Shown: piece after piece, positions 1 through 8,787 of the stretch
Position numbering within the stretch: the stretch's first letter is position 1
How the letters are laid out: each line of letters starts with the position of its first letter
DNA from: GCA-002708315 sp963676635
GTDB lineage: Bacteria; Bacteroidota; Bacteroidia; Bacteroidales; F082
Direction: 5' to 3'
Length of the DNA stretch: 64,000 bases
NCBI GenBank assembly: GCA_963676635.1
Contig: OY781105.1
Coordinates: 806,001 to 870,000 of the forward strand
The notes under the pieces: model-generated
What the model was told of the DNA's origin: nothing
Seen by the model: the letters and a program-made list of their open reading frames with translations, nothing else
Database searches by the model: none
Position numbers and translations under genes: made by a program

Positions 1-2010
1 CAGTGACTTACTACTAACCTTTTTTTCATTTACCCATACCTGCTGCTCCTCATTTACAATATTCACAGCATCAACAGAAGCACCACTGATAGTCCACATA
101 TGGCCTTTTCTGTCCACTTTAGCATTTTCAATGTTAAGCATAAGCTGCTGTTCCTTTTCAGTAGGATTAATAACAATAACAGTAAGAGTATCACCATCTT
201 TGGTAAGAGCAGCAACAACATCCAGCGGATAAACATCACCACCGGCATTTACCAGAGGCTGGTCACCGCCAACAGGCCATTGAGGATCAGGTTGTGGCGA
301 ATTACCCTTAACACTTACAGGTATTCTTCCGAATTGCGATTCAAACAATTTATACATTAAACCCGAAGCATTGTAATCAACATCCGTATCAGTAAATGAA
401 AGACACGATGTACCGAAAGTAAATCCGGCCAGCTTAATAAGATCAGTATTTCTAAACATCTCATTAAGCCCCCTTGCATATCCTATAACAACACCAAGAG
501 TAGGTTTTGGATGCACCCAGTTAGTATAATAGGCATACTCATCAAGATACACCGGAATATTTTCAGCACCCGGGATATGATCACGATAATACTTATAATG
601 AATAGCTTTGGATTTAATCCTGTTGGCCGGACGACGAGTCCAGTCTTCCAAAGGCTCATCAAGAGTAATATATTTTGCTGAGTCAAGATCAAAGCGCTCA
701 TTAACCGAACAATAAAAATGCTCACTGATATAGCTCAAGCCTTCAGTCTCGCTGAGTATCCCCCATGTCCAGTCTGTTTCCGATCCATATTCCGGAATAA
801 CAGTACCGTTTTCCAGGAAACTGCATCGTGTAACCGTCATTTCTTCAATACTAGCACCTGAGCCTATGAGTTCCAGAGTAGAGTCGACAGCCAACATTTT
901 ATCAACAAACATATTTTGCTTGATAATATACTGCTGCAAAGGCAGATGCCCCAGCTGCCACCAGCCATAACTCTCATTACCCACACACCATTTCTTAATA
1001 TCATAAGGCACAGGATGACCATTTTTAGCTCTCATAGCTCCCATTTGAGTTTCAGCACTACCATTAACATACTCCACCCATTGAGCTGCAGAGAAGGCAT
1101 CACCAAAGCCAGTGTTTACAGTCATTGCCAGTTCAACGCCAATAAGTTCAGAAAAGCGAATCATCTCATCAGTACCTATATCATTTTCTTCAAGACATTC
1201 CCAGGCATACTCATATCTGGGAGCTCTCAGGTCAGGATCACCTACCCCATCTCTCCAGTCATAGCCTGAAATAAAATTACCACCCCATCTGTAGATTCCT
1301 GAATTAAGATCCTTCAATAAAGCAATAACATCAGGACGAAAACCATAAAGATTATCAGCAGGCATAAAAGATACAGCGCCAATGGCAAAGCTTCCGCTGC
1401 CCTTACCGGTTATCTCTAAAGTAGCAGCTGTAAAATCAACAGGAGATGTAAATTCGAAATTATATTTTTCAAATGAGCCAGTAATCTTGTCAAACACAAC
1501 AGATAACTTCTCATCTTCACTATCACCATAAACAAAACTTACAGTAACAGCAACACCAGGAGTACCTTTTAAAACAATACGGCCTGTGTATTTCTTATCT
1601 TTCTCCACAGCTATACCGCTCTGCTTTATCCCCTTTTCAGAATTATCGTCAGTAACAATCAAAGGAGATTGTTTCCCAACATATGAGTTTTTAGTATCCA
1701 TTATCACGTCAGTGTTAACAGGATACCATTGATTAATAGCTTCTTTTCTATTCTTAGGAACCAATACAGAAGAAGTATCAACAGGATAAAAGAACTTCCT
1801 GTCGTCGAGCAATTCCGACCAAAGGCAATCATCAGAGAGATTACCAACATCTTCATTCCCCAGATTTTCCATAAACATTCCGAACAGTTTATCAGAAACA
1901 GGCTCTCTTTTTTGAGATACATCAATATTAGCTGTAAGCTCCTGAGAATAACCATTAAATGCTGCTACAGCAACAAACAGGAAAGCAAATATGTTGTTAA
2001 TTATCTTCAT
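1..2010 (-). CDS. GH51 alpha-L-arabinofuranosidase, large type (C-terminus off window)
   Basis: The reading frame is open from the ATG at 2010 to the left edge, giving 670 residues without the C-terminus. It starts with a signal peptide of about 22 residues ending near GYSQ. The central part has the GH51 clan-A pattern: GNES with the likely acid/base Glu346, and LDEYAYY with the likely nucleophile Glu491. Other family-like stretches are YRWGGNFISGYDWRDGVG and WVEYVNG. It resembles the long Bacteroidetes GH51 enzymes rather than the 520-residue GH51 at 5500-7062, so the locus carries two divergent GH51s. The start overlaps the stop of the preceding GH43 by 4 bases (ATGA), which suggests coupled translation. 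Predicted role: release of terminal arabinose from arabinan oligomers in the periplasm or at the surface. The family is secure; substrate preference is inferred from context. Confidence 0.9.
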   Translation of the reverse strand, partial: MKIINNIFAFLFVAVAAFNGYSQELTANIDVSQKREPVSDKLFGMFMENLGNEDVGNLSDDCLWSELLDDRKFFYPVDTSSVLVPKNRKEAINQWYPVNTDVIMDTKNSYVGKQSPLIVTDDNSEKGIKQSGIAVEKDKKYTGRIVLKGTPGVAVTVSFVYGDSEDEKLSVVFDKITGSFEKYNFEFTSPVDFTAATLEITGKGSGSFAIGAVSFMPADNLYGFRPDVIALLKDLNSGIYRWGGNFISGYDWRDGVGDPDLRAPRYEYAWECLEENDIGTDEMIRFSELIGVELAMTVNTGFGDAFSAAQWVEYVNGSAETQMGAMRAKNGHPVPYDIKKWCVGNESYGWWQLGHLPLQQYIIKQNMFVDKMLAVDSTLELIGSGASIEEMTVTRCSFLENGTVIPEYGSETDWTWGILSETEGLSYISEHFYCSVNERFDLDSAKYITLDEPLEDWTRRPANRIKSKAIHYKYYRDHIPGAENIPVYLDEYAYYTNWVHPKPTLGVVIGYARGLNEMFRNTDLIKLAGFTFGTSCLSFTDTDVDYNASGLMYKLFESQFGRIPVSVKGNSPQPDPQWPVGGDQPLVNAGGDVYPLDVVAALTKDGDTLTVIVINPTEKEQQLMLNIENAKVDRKGHMWTISGASVDAVNIVNEEQQVWVNEKKVSSKSL

Positions 2011-3005
2011 TCATCAATCGGGTTTACTACCGGCCATCCGTCAGGAGTCCATTTCATTTCCATAACTCTAAGCTTAGGTCTGCCATCATCAGAGGCATCG
2101 TAACCATGAGCGAAAAAGTAATCTTTACCATCGAAAGTGTAAGCACTGCAATGACCAATGCCATGCCAGTCCTCGTTGCCTTCCACAACCAGAGAACCAC
2201 CACCTTCACTAAGCTTTTTGCCATCTTTATCAAGATAAGGTCCGGTTACATTCTTTGAACGACCCACAACCACTTTGTAAGTACTTTCAATACCCCTGCA
2301 GCAATAATCCCACGAAACAAACAGATAATAAAAATCACCCTTTTTAAAGATAAAAGGGCCCTCGATAGCTCCATCACCTGCATCCTCACCAGATGCACCG
2401 GTATTTATATCACGGCTGGCTATTGCAACCCATTCTTCAGGTTTAGCAAGTGTTTTCAGATCTTTATTCAGCTTCACCATTTTCAGTCCGCTCCAGAAAG
2501 AACCAAAGGCAAGCCATGGAGTACCATCATCATCAAAAACCAGATTAGGATCAATGGCATTCCACATATCTCTATTGGGAACAGATTGGATAACAATCCC
2601 CTGATCTACCCATTTAAAATCTTTATCATCAGGATTTAAAGTAGTATTAGTAGTTAATCCAATGGCAGATGTATTTTTTCCAAAAGCAGAAACTGAGTAA
2701 TACAGATAATATTTACCATTATAGAAAGTAATATCAGGAGCCCAGATGTGGCCATTAAATCCAGGAGCAACATCTTTAGCCCATGTAGGATCTTCAGCAA
2801 ATACAGGATCAGTCTGAGTCCAGTTTATTAAATCAGTGGAAACCCATCCCGTGATTCCGGGACCAGTACAGAACAAATAATAAGTGCTGCCAACTTTCGT
2901 CATAACAGGATCATGAACCAAAGGCTTTTTCTGCGCAAAAGAGCAAGAGCTCAGAAGCAGCGACAATAAAATCCCAAAAAAAACTATATTTATTTCTCTT
3001 TTCAT
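2007..3005 (-). CDS. GH43 arabinan endo-1,5-alpha-L-arabinosidase-like lipoprotein
   Basis: This 332-residue protein has a lipoprotein signal with a LLSSC lipobox (Cys21). The five-bladed GH43 propeller residues are visible: Asp32 in HDPVM (base), Asp152 in NAIDPNLVFDDDG (pKa modulator) and Glu215 in GAIEGPF (acid). The motif NAIDPNL and the FGSFWSGL stretch fit the endo-arabinanase branch of GH43, so the predicted reaction is hydrolysis of alpha-1,5-arabinan. The mature protein would be anchored to a membrane, possibly at the cell surface as is usual for Sus systems. It lies in the glycosidase operon, 8 bases after the neighbouring GH43 and overlapping the large GH51 by 4 bases. Endo versus exo action cannot be settled from sequence alone. 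Confidence 0.9.
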   Translation of the reverse strand: MKREINIVFFGILLSLLLSSCSFAQKKPLVHDPVMTKVGSTYYLFCTGPGITGWVSTDLINWTQTDPVFAEDPTWAKDVAPGFNGHIWAPDITFYNGKYYLYYSVSAFGKNTSAIGLTTNTTLNPDDKDFKWVDQGIVIQSVPNRDMWNAIDPNLVFDDDGTPWLAFGSFWSGLKMVKLNKDLKTLAKPEEWVAIASRDINTGASGEDAGDGAIEGPFIFKKGDFYYLFVSWDYCCRGIESTYKVVVGRSKNVTGPYLDKDGKKLSEGGGSLVVEGNEDWHGIGHCSAYTFDGKDYFFAHGYDASDDGRPKLRVMEMKWTPDGWPVVNPIDE

Positions 3006-3013
3006 ATCTAATA

Positions 3014-3994
3014 CTATTGAATTCCTTTTGATGTCATCACAATCTTTTTAATACTACCATCCTCGTTATAATAGAGGCGATCAACACAAACAGATCTGCG
3101 GAAGCTACCACCTGTTGGCAATCCGCCTGTATGATATATAAAATAAGGAGTATCATTAAATTCTATAATCGACTGGTGATTGGTATTACAATTTCCTGCC
3201 AACTCATTAAGAATACCCTTGAATTTCCATGGTCCGTTAATCGATTTTGACATAGCATATGCAGTCTTTTCAGGAAACTGGTAAGCATACGACAGATAGT
3301 ACCAGTCGCCCTTTTTATGAATCCATGGAGCTTCAGTAAATCCGGGTAATCCTTCAACCACCTTAATATCACCATCAATCTCAATCATATTATCAGCAAG
3401 CTTAGCATAATAGCAAGCAGTATTACCCCAGAAAAGATAGGCCTGTCCGTCATCATCAATAAACACAGTAGGGTCGATATCATCCCACATAATGTTAGTC
3501 TCTGTAGTCATATTATTAGTAACCAAAGCCGTGCCCCTAGCATCTTTAAAAGGACCAATAGGATTATCAGCTACAGCTACACCAATTGCCTTGCCAGGAA
3601 CAGAATCATGCTCAACGCTAACATACCAGTAAAACTTGCCGTTACGTTCAATAACCTGAGCAGCCCAGGCATCGGCTTTAGCCCAACTAAAGTCTGATAT
3701 TTTTAAAGGCACGGGATGAGAGTTCCAGTTTATCATATCAGCTGATGAAAACACCAGCCATTCATTCATTTTATAAAAATTGCCATCAATCTCCGCTTCA
3801 TCGTGGCCTGTATACAAATAAACAGAATCACCATAAACGTAAGCAGCAGGATCGGCTGTAAATACGGATCTAATTGCAGGATTATTATATGATAAAACAG
3901 TAGTATTATCATTCTTAGTATCAGAGTTATCCACAGTATTACAAGCTGATACTATAACAACACTAATAAGCAATATGTATAAACTTAATTTCAT
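3014..3994 (-). CDS. GH43 family glycosidase lipoprotein (arabinofuranosidase type)
   Basis: This is a 326-residue protein with a lipobox (VSAC, Cys18). The catalytic GH43 triad is readable as Asp48 (TADPAAYV), Asp174 (DIDPTVFIDDDG) and Glu221 (FTEAPWIHKKGDWYYL). The YTGHDEA and FWGNTACYYAKL stretches resemble GH43 arabinofuranosidases and arabinoxylan-active enzymes rather than endo-arabinanases. A debranching role on arabinose side chains is therefore inferred. It overlaps the upstream GH43 at 3991-5487 by 4 bases, so the two are probably translated together. The exact linkage specificity is unknown. Confidence 0.88.
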   Translation of the reverse strand: MKLSLYILLISVVIVSACNTVDNSDTKNDNTTVLSYNNPAIRSVFTADPAAYVYGDSVYLYTGHDEAEIDGNFYKMNEWLVFSSADMINWNSHPVPLKISDFSWAKADAWAAQVIERNGKFYWYVSVEHDSVPGKAIGVAVADNPIGPFKDARGTALVTNNMTTETNIMWDDIDPTVFIDDDGQAYLFWGNTACYYAKLADNMIEIDGDIKVVEGLPGFTEAPWIHKKGDWYYLSYAYQFPEKTAYAMSKSINGPWKFKGILNELAGNCNTNHQSIIEFNDTPYFIYHTGGLPTGGSFRRSVCVDRLYYNEDGSIKKIVMTSKGIQ

Positions 3995-5487
3995 TTATCA
4001 GTAATTTTTTTCAGATATATAGCTTTACCATTATCATCCATACCGGACATAATAATAGTTGAATTAATATTGTTTTCCCAGTCTCTGCCTCTTTCAACAA
4101 AATATCTTTCGGTGATTCCCGTATTCTGATAAAGAGAAAGCCATGGCGAATTATATTCCCATTGTGATTCACCTTCATCAATAAATGATCCGTCAGCATT
4201 AATAGTTAAAGATGTAGCTGTTTGAAAATCTGGAGACACCTGAGTTTCAGCAAAGCCAGGCACAACAGTATAATTCAATTCAATTCTTTCATATTCACCG
4301 GTTAATTCATCAGCAATAACATCTTCCTGCGAAACACCTGCAAAACGTTCAGGAGACACAACAGGCCACCCATCAGGTGTCCAATGAATCTTTCTGTTAT
4401 GCAAAACCATATAATAATTGTCAATACCAGGGCGTCCCTGATGAGCTATATAAAACTGACCATTATCATCGCTATATACCGAAGGATGAGCAACACCCTG
4501 CCATCCAGAATGGCCATTAAATTTATAAGGAGCAATAATCATAGGACCGTTATCCCGATAATCATTAATATCATTACCATTAAAATCCAGAAACGGACCT
4601 TGCGGTGATAAGCTACGGGCAACTCTGACATTATATTTTGTTTCAAGCCAATCGTATGAGATAAACAAGTAATATTTGTCAAAATCAGGATTATAAATAA
4701 TTTCAGCACCTTCAATATTTCCATTGATAGTATTACCGGTAAATCCACGGTGAGCAATTCTAACCCCCTTATCACCTGAGTTAAGAGCCAACCCTGTTTC
4801 TTGGTTAAGTTCAAGAATATATATACCATCCCATGATGAACCATAGTACATCCAGTACCTGCCGGATTTATCAATTAAAACAGTAGGATCGATAGCATTA
4901 GTATGAACATCGCTATTGTTAAGGGAAGAAACCACAACACCCTGTTCTGTCCATGGGCCCAAAGGTTGAAGAGAAGTAGCAAGACCTATAACGCTAAGTC
5001 GGGGTAAATCAGAAGCAAGTGAATAATACAATCGATATTCATCACCTACTTTCATTATATATGGAGCCCAAAGTCCCTGATTTGGCACACCGCCAAAAGT
5101 AGTTATAAACTCACTGCCCCGATCGGGCAAGCCATCAAAAACCCAGCCCATAAAATACCATTGAATAAGATCGTTAGATTTTCTTATTTGCAATCCGGGT
5201 TGAACAGCAGTTCCGTAGGCCGCATCAGTACTATAGCAATAATAGGTATCACCAACTTTAATTACAGAAGGATCATGGACATTATAAGGGCCCCAGCTAA
5301 AAACCTGATCAATAGAAGCAACATCAGGATAAGTGTCAGTAATTGAGCTTATATCAAATTCATCTACAATAGTATCATTAATATCCTGAGGCTCATTATT
5401 GACAGAATCCGCCTTCTTACAGGAGATTACGCTTGTCAATATGGTCCAGAATAAAATTAATGTTACCAGAGATTTCTTGTTTGACAT
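3991..5487 (-). CDS. GH43 endo-arabinanase lipoprotein with C-terminal beta domain
   Basis: The product has 498 residues and a lipobox at Cys23 (VISC). The GH43 domain spans about residues 65-390, with Asp72 (VHDPSVI), Asp200 (NAIDPTVLID) and Glu259 (NIEGAEII) as the triad. The stretch SSWDGIYILEL is typical of two-domain endo-1,5-arabinanases. The roughly 100 residues after the WTPDGWPVVSPERF motif look like the small C-terminal domain of extracellular arabinanases (GH43_C2 type). The size and layout fit an arabinan-cleaving enzyme exposed outside the cell that feeds the SusC/SusD importer. It starts 12 bases after the GH51 gene at 5500-7062 and its stop overlaps the next gene. Confidence 0.9.
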   Translation of the reverse strand: MSNKKSLVTLILFWTILTSVISCKKADSVNNEPQDINDTIVDEFDISSITDTYPDVASIDQVFSWGPYNVHDPSVIKVGDTYYCYSTDAAYGTAVQPGLQIRKSNDLIQWYFMGWVFDGLPDRGSEFITTFGGVPNQGLWAPYIMKVGDEYRLYYSLASDLPRLSVIGLATSLQPLGPWTEQGVVVSSLNNSDVHTNAIDPTVLIDKSGRYWMYYGSSWDGIYILELNQETGLALNSGDKGVRIAHRGFTGNTINGNIEGAEIIYNPDFDKYYLFISYDWLETKYNVRVARSLSPQGPFLDFNGNDINDYRDNGPMIIAPYKFNGHSGWQGVAHPSVYSDDNGQFYIAHQGRPGIDNYYMVLHNRKIHWTPDGWPVVSPERFAGVSQEDVIADELTGEYERIELNYTVVPGFAETQVSPDFQTATSLTINADGSFIDEGESQWEYNSPWLSLYQNTGITERYFVERGRDWENNINSTIIMSGMDDNGKAIYLKKITDK

Positions 5488-5499
5488 GATTTAGTTTTA

Positions 5500-7062
5500 C
5501 TATTCTGTTATTGCAATAGATACTACTGAAAATGGAGGTAAGGTCAACACAACCTTATCACTTTTCACTTTAAAATCCTCAAATACTTTAGTAACAACTA
5601 CATCAGGATTTTCAAAGCTATTATAATCCTGTAATTTAGCAGAAGAAATAATTTCAGCAGATACATTCTTCTTATTCACTTTTACAGGGATATTTTCAAG
5701 TTCAATTTCATGAGATTGTGATGCATCAATATTCACAATAGTATAATGAGCGACACCCTCAGAATCAATAGAAGCTGAGGCCGAAATTGCAGGAAGTTTG
5801 TTACCATCGTGCTTATACTCAGGAGAGTCAAATTTCAATGGAATAAGTTTAGCATCCTGATGAACGGCATACATTTTCATCACATAATAAGTAGGAGTAA
5901 GTAATAACTTCTCATCATCAGTAAGAATTACAGCCTGCAAAACATTCACAGCCTGAGCTATATTAGCCATTTTTACTCGGTCAGCATGATTATTAAAAAT
6001 ATTAAGTGTAACACCAGCTATCATTGCATCTCTCATAGTATTTTGCTGATAAAGAAAACCAGGGTGAGTACCAGGCTCTTCATCATACCATCCGCCCCAT
6101 TCATCAACAAACAGAGCTACTTTATGGTCTTTATCATATTTATCCATAATGGCTGTATGCTTTTTAATAAGTTCATCCATTTTAAGGGCTTGTTCCATAG
6201 TCATAAAATACTGACCTTCGGTAAAATCAGTTGCAGATCCTTTGTTACCCCAATCGATTACAGAATAATGATGAAGGGCAATAGCTTCAATAAGGTTAAA
6301 AGGAATATTTTTCATTAATACTTCAGTCCAGTTATAGTCGACGCTATTAGCACCGGAAGCCACTCTGACCAACTGATCACTATTACCCCAGTCAGTAGTA
6401 AACGTAGCAAACCGACGATAAACATCCGAATAATATTCAGGAGTCATATGGCCACCACAGCCCCATGCTTCATTACCAATACCCCAGTATTTAACATGCC
6501 AGGGTTTTTCACGTCCGTTTTCTGCTCTTAAAGTAGGCATAGGACTGGTTCCTGCAGGGTGATTAGTATATTTAATCCAATCTGCCAATTCCTGAGGAGA
6601 GCCACTACCTACATTACCAGAAAGATATGGTTCAACATCCAAAAGCTCACACATATTTAAAAACTCATTAGTTCCGAAGCTATTATCTTCACTAACATTA
6701 CCCCACCAGATATTAAGAATCGAAGGGCGGTCTTCTTTAGGGCCAACACCATCCATCCAGTGATAAGTATCGGCAAAGCAACCACCTGGCCATCTAAGGT
6801 TAGGAATTTTCATTTCCTTAAGCGCTTCAACAACATCGTTTCTAACGCCATCGGTATTTGGTATATCACTTGTATCACCAACATAAAAACCACCGTAAAT
6901 GCAGTGTCCAAGATGTTCAGCAAAATGACCATAAATATTTTTATCAATAGTAGGGTCATCTGAAGTAGGCTCAGCTTTAATCTTTACTATATCCTGGCTA
7001 ACAGCTGAAAAAACAAAAAATAAGTTAATAAAGGCCAGAATTGCTATACGATTACTCTTCAT
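5500..7062 (-). CDS. GH51 alpha-N-arabinofuranosidase
   Basis: This 520-residue protein carries an N-terminal signal sequence ending near AVSQ. The (beta/alpha)8 domain shows NIYGHFAEHLG, NLRWPGGCFAD, the acid/base Glu198 in GIGNEAWGCGG and the nucleophile Glu321 in LFVDEWGGW, followed by a C-terminal beta-sandwich. Length and motifs match the classical abfA-type GH51 enzymes. It removes terminal alpha-L-arabinofuranosyl residues from arabino-oligosaccharides. It is the first glycosidase after susD, from which it is separated by a 128-base gap holding a terminator-like hairpin. Its expression may therefore be set below that of susCD. Confidence 0.95.
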   Translation of the reverse strand: MKSNRIAILAFINLFFVFSAVSQDIVKIKAEPTSDDPTIDKNIYGHFAEHLGHCIYGGFYVGDTSDIPNTDGVRNDVVEALKEMKIPNLRWPGGCFADTYHWMDGVGPKEDRPSILNIWWGNVSEDNSFGTNEFLNMCELLDVEPYLSGNVGSGSPQELADWIKYTNHPAGTSPMPTLRAENGREKPWHVKYWGIGNEAWGCGGHMTPEYYSDVYRRFATFTTDWGNSDQLVRVASGANSVDYNWTEVLMKNIPFNLIEAIALHHYSVIDWGNKGSATDFTEGQYFMTMEQALKMDELIKKHTAIMDKYDKDHKVALFVDEWGGWYDEEPGTHPGFLYQQNTMRDAMIAGVTLNIFNNHADRVKMANIAQAVNVLQAVILTDDEKLLLTPTYYVMKMYAVHQDAKLIPLKFDSPEYKHDGNKLPAISASASIDSEGVAHYTIVNIDASQSHEIELENIPVKVNKKNVSAEIISSAKLQDYNSFENPDVVVTKVFEDFKVKSDKVVLTLPPFSVVSIAITE

Positions 7063-7107
7063 AGTTATAATGATTTAAATGGGTGACACATAAAAAAAGA
7101 AAGCCAA

Positions 7108-7129
7108 GGGTGTGCTTTTCAGCACACCC
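7108..7129 (-). terminator. Terminator or attenuator hairpin between susD and the GH operon
   Basis: A perfect 8-bp stem (GGGTGTGC / GCACACCC) closes a 6-base loop. On the minus strand it is followed by TTGGC and then a run of T with one C. It lies just after susD in the direction of transcription. It could partly stop transcription or protect the 3' end of the susCD message, giving more SusCD than enzyme. Confidence 0.7.
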
Positions 7130-7190
7130 AAGACTAACTAATTTACAATTCACACGGAATTATCATGGTTGAGAAAAATTTTAATTATTA

Positions 7191-8759
7191 TTACCATCCA
7201 GTGTTTTGATCTGTACCTGGGTTGTTATCTACTTCTACCTGAGGTATTGGATAATATTCACGTCCAGCCACATATGAATCGAATTCAGAATCTCTTTCCT
7301 GTAACCACTTAAGCTTTACAGGGTCCTGAACCCAACCCCAACGTCTGATATCATCCCAACGGTGACCTTCAAGAGCAAACTCAAGGAATCTTTCATGACC
7401 AATCTGTTCACGCATCTGCGCCTGAGTCATACCAGGTTTAACAGTTGCAAGGTCAGGAAGATTTACACGACTACGAACTTGTTGAATATATGGATAAGCT
7501 TCAGCAGTTTTACCATTTTCATTCAAACACTCAGCATACATCATCAGAACATCAGCATATCTCATAAGACGTTCATTAATACCTGATCTCCAGTCATACT
7601 CATCTGCCATAGTTTCATCATTCTGATACTTTCTACAGAAAATATCGTTGTAATCAGCAGGATTATCAGCATAAACAGAGTCCCAAAGCTGACCATAAAG
7701 AGGCGCAGGATTATCTTTAGCGAAGATAGTCACCCAGCATCTTGGGTCAAGCTCTCCATCAACGGTAGCTTCATCATGAAACTCATTATAAAGAGTCCAT
7801 GTTGGCTGAGTATCAGTCCATCCAAAACCACGAGGAGCATAAGTAATAGCTTTAGCACTGGTTCTTCCCCATCCTGAGATAGGAGTACCACCCCAGCTTA
7901 AGTCAGTACCACCAACTTCACGATTAAAACCAACTTCAAAGATAGATTCTTCATTATACTCATTAGTAGTTGTAAAATTATCACGGTAGTTTGGAACCAA
8001 ATCATAAATACCAAGATCAATTACTTTACGGAACTGAATTTCAGCGTTTGCAAAATCATGAGTAAATAAATATGCTTTTCCCAAATATGCCATAGCAGCA
8101 CCTTTAGTAGCTCTACCTTCTGTCATTTCATAATCAGGATCATTAATTGTAACACCATCATAGTTAACAGGTAATAACTCAGCAGCTTCAGTAAAATCTT
8201 GTATTACCTGAGCCCAAACTTCTTCACCAGTAAGTTGTTCATGATACAAATCCTGATAAGTTGTAGGTGCAGGAACATTGTTAAAAAGTTTAACAGCATG
8301 CATTAGATAAAGTCCACGAAGGAATAAGGCCTGACCTTTAATACGATCATAAAGAGCCTGTTCCATTTCAATTTCAGGAATTTTTTCAAGAACCTGATTT
8401 GCACGATAAACACCATTGTAATAGCATTCATACGCCCAGCCATAAATAGCAAGATCAGATAGTATACTAGTAAAGTTCCCACATTGTACCATGTTTACCC
8501 AAGGGCTATTACTACGTGCACCATCACTTCTTAAGTCTTGCATAATTGGTGTCGATCGCATATATGTTCCATCAACACAAAGTTTACCATACACTGAGTT
8601 TAGCCCATAAAGAGCATCTTCGGGAGATTTCCAGAATGAGGCCTCAGTTTCCACATTAGGATCAACCTGGACCAGATCATCTTTTGATACGCAGCCTGCC
8701 ATAATGAAGGCTACAATCAAGCTAAGAAATGATATCTTATATAAATTTTTTCGTTTCAT
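7191..8759 (-). CDS. SusD/RagB family glycan-binding lipoprotein
   Basis: This 522-residue lipoprotein has the lipobox MAGC (Cys23). The sequence has the SusD layout: an N-terminal DPNVETEASFWKSPEDALYGLN segment, TPR-like helices in the middle (KGAAMAYLGKAYLFTHDFANAEIQFRKVI), and the C-terminal RYADVLMMYAECLNENG and ERFLEFALEGHRWDDIRRWG signatures. SusD proteins sit on the outer surface as the lid of the SusC porin and bind incoming oligosaccharide. The partner SusC is encoded 28 bases upstream. Location next to GH43 and GH51 genes makes arabinan oligomers the likely ligand. Confidence 0.96.
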   Translation of the reverse strand: MKRKNLYKISFLSLIVAFIMAGCVSKDDLVQVDPNVETEASFWKSPEDALYGLNSVYGKLCVDGTYMRSTPIMQDLRSDGARSNSPWVNMVQCGNFTSILSDLAIYGWAYECYYNGVYRANQVLEKIPEIEMEQALYDRIKGQALFLRGLYLMHAVKLFNNVPAPTTYQDLYHEQLTGEEVWAQVIQDFTEAAELLPVNYDGVTINDPDYEMTEGRATKGAAMAYLGKAYLFTHDFANAEIQFRKVIDLGIYDLVPNYRDNFTTTNEYNEESIFEVGFNREVGGTDLSWGGTPISGWGRTSAKAITYAPRGFGWTDTQPTWTLYNEFHDEATVDGELDPRCWVTIFAKDNPAPLYGQLWDSVYADNPADYNDIFCRKYQNDETMADEYDWRSGINERLMRYADVLMMYAECLNENGKTAEAYPYIQQVRSRVNLPDLATVKPGMTQAQMREQIGHERFLEFALEGHRWDDIRRWGWVQDPVKLKWLQERDSEFDSYVAGREYYPIPQVEVDNNPGTDQNTGW

Positions 8760-8787
8760 TTTTATAACTTTTTAAATATGTTAAAAT

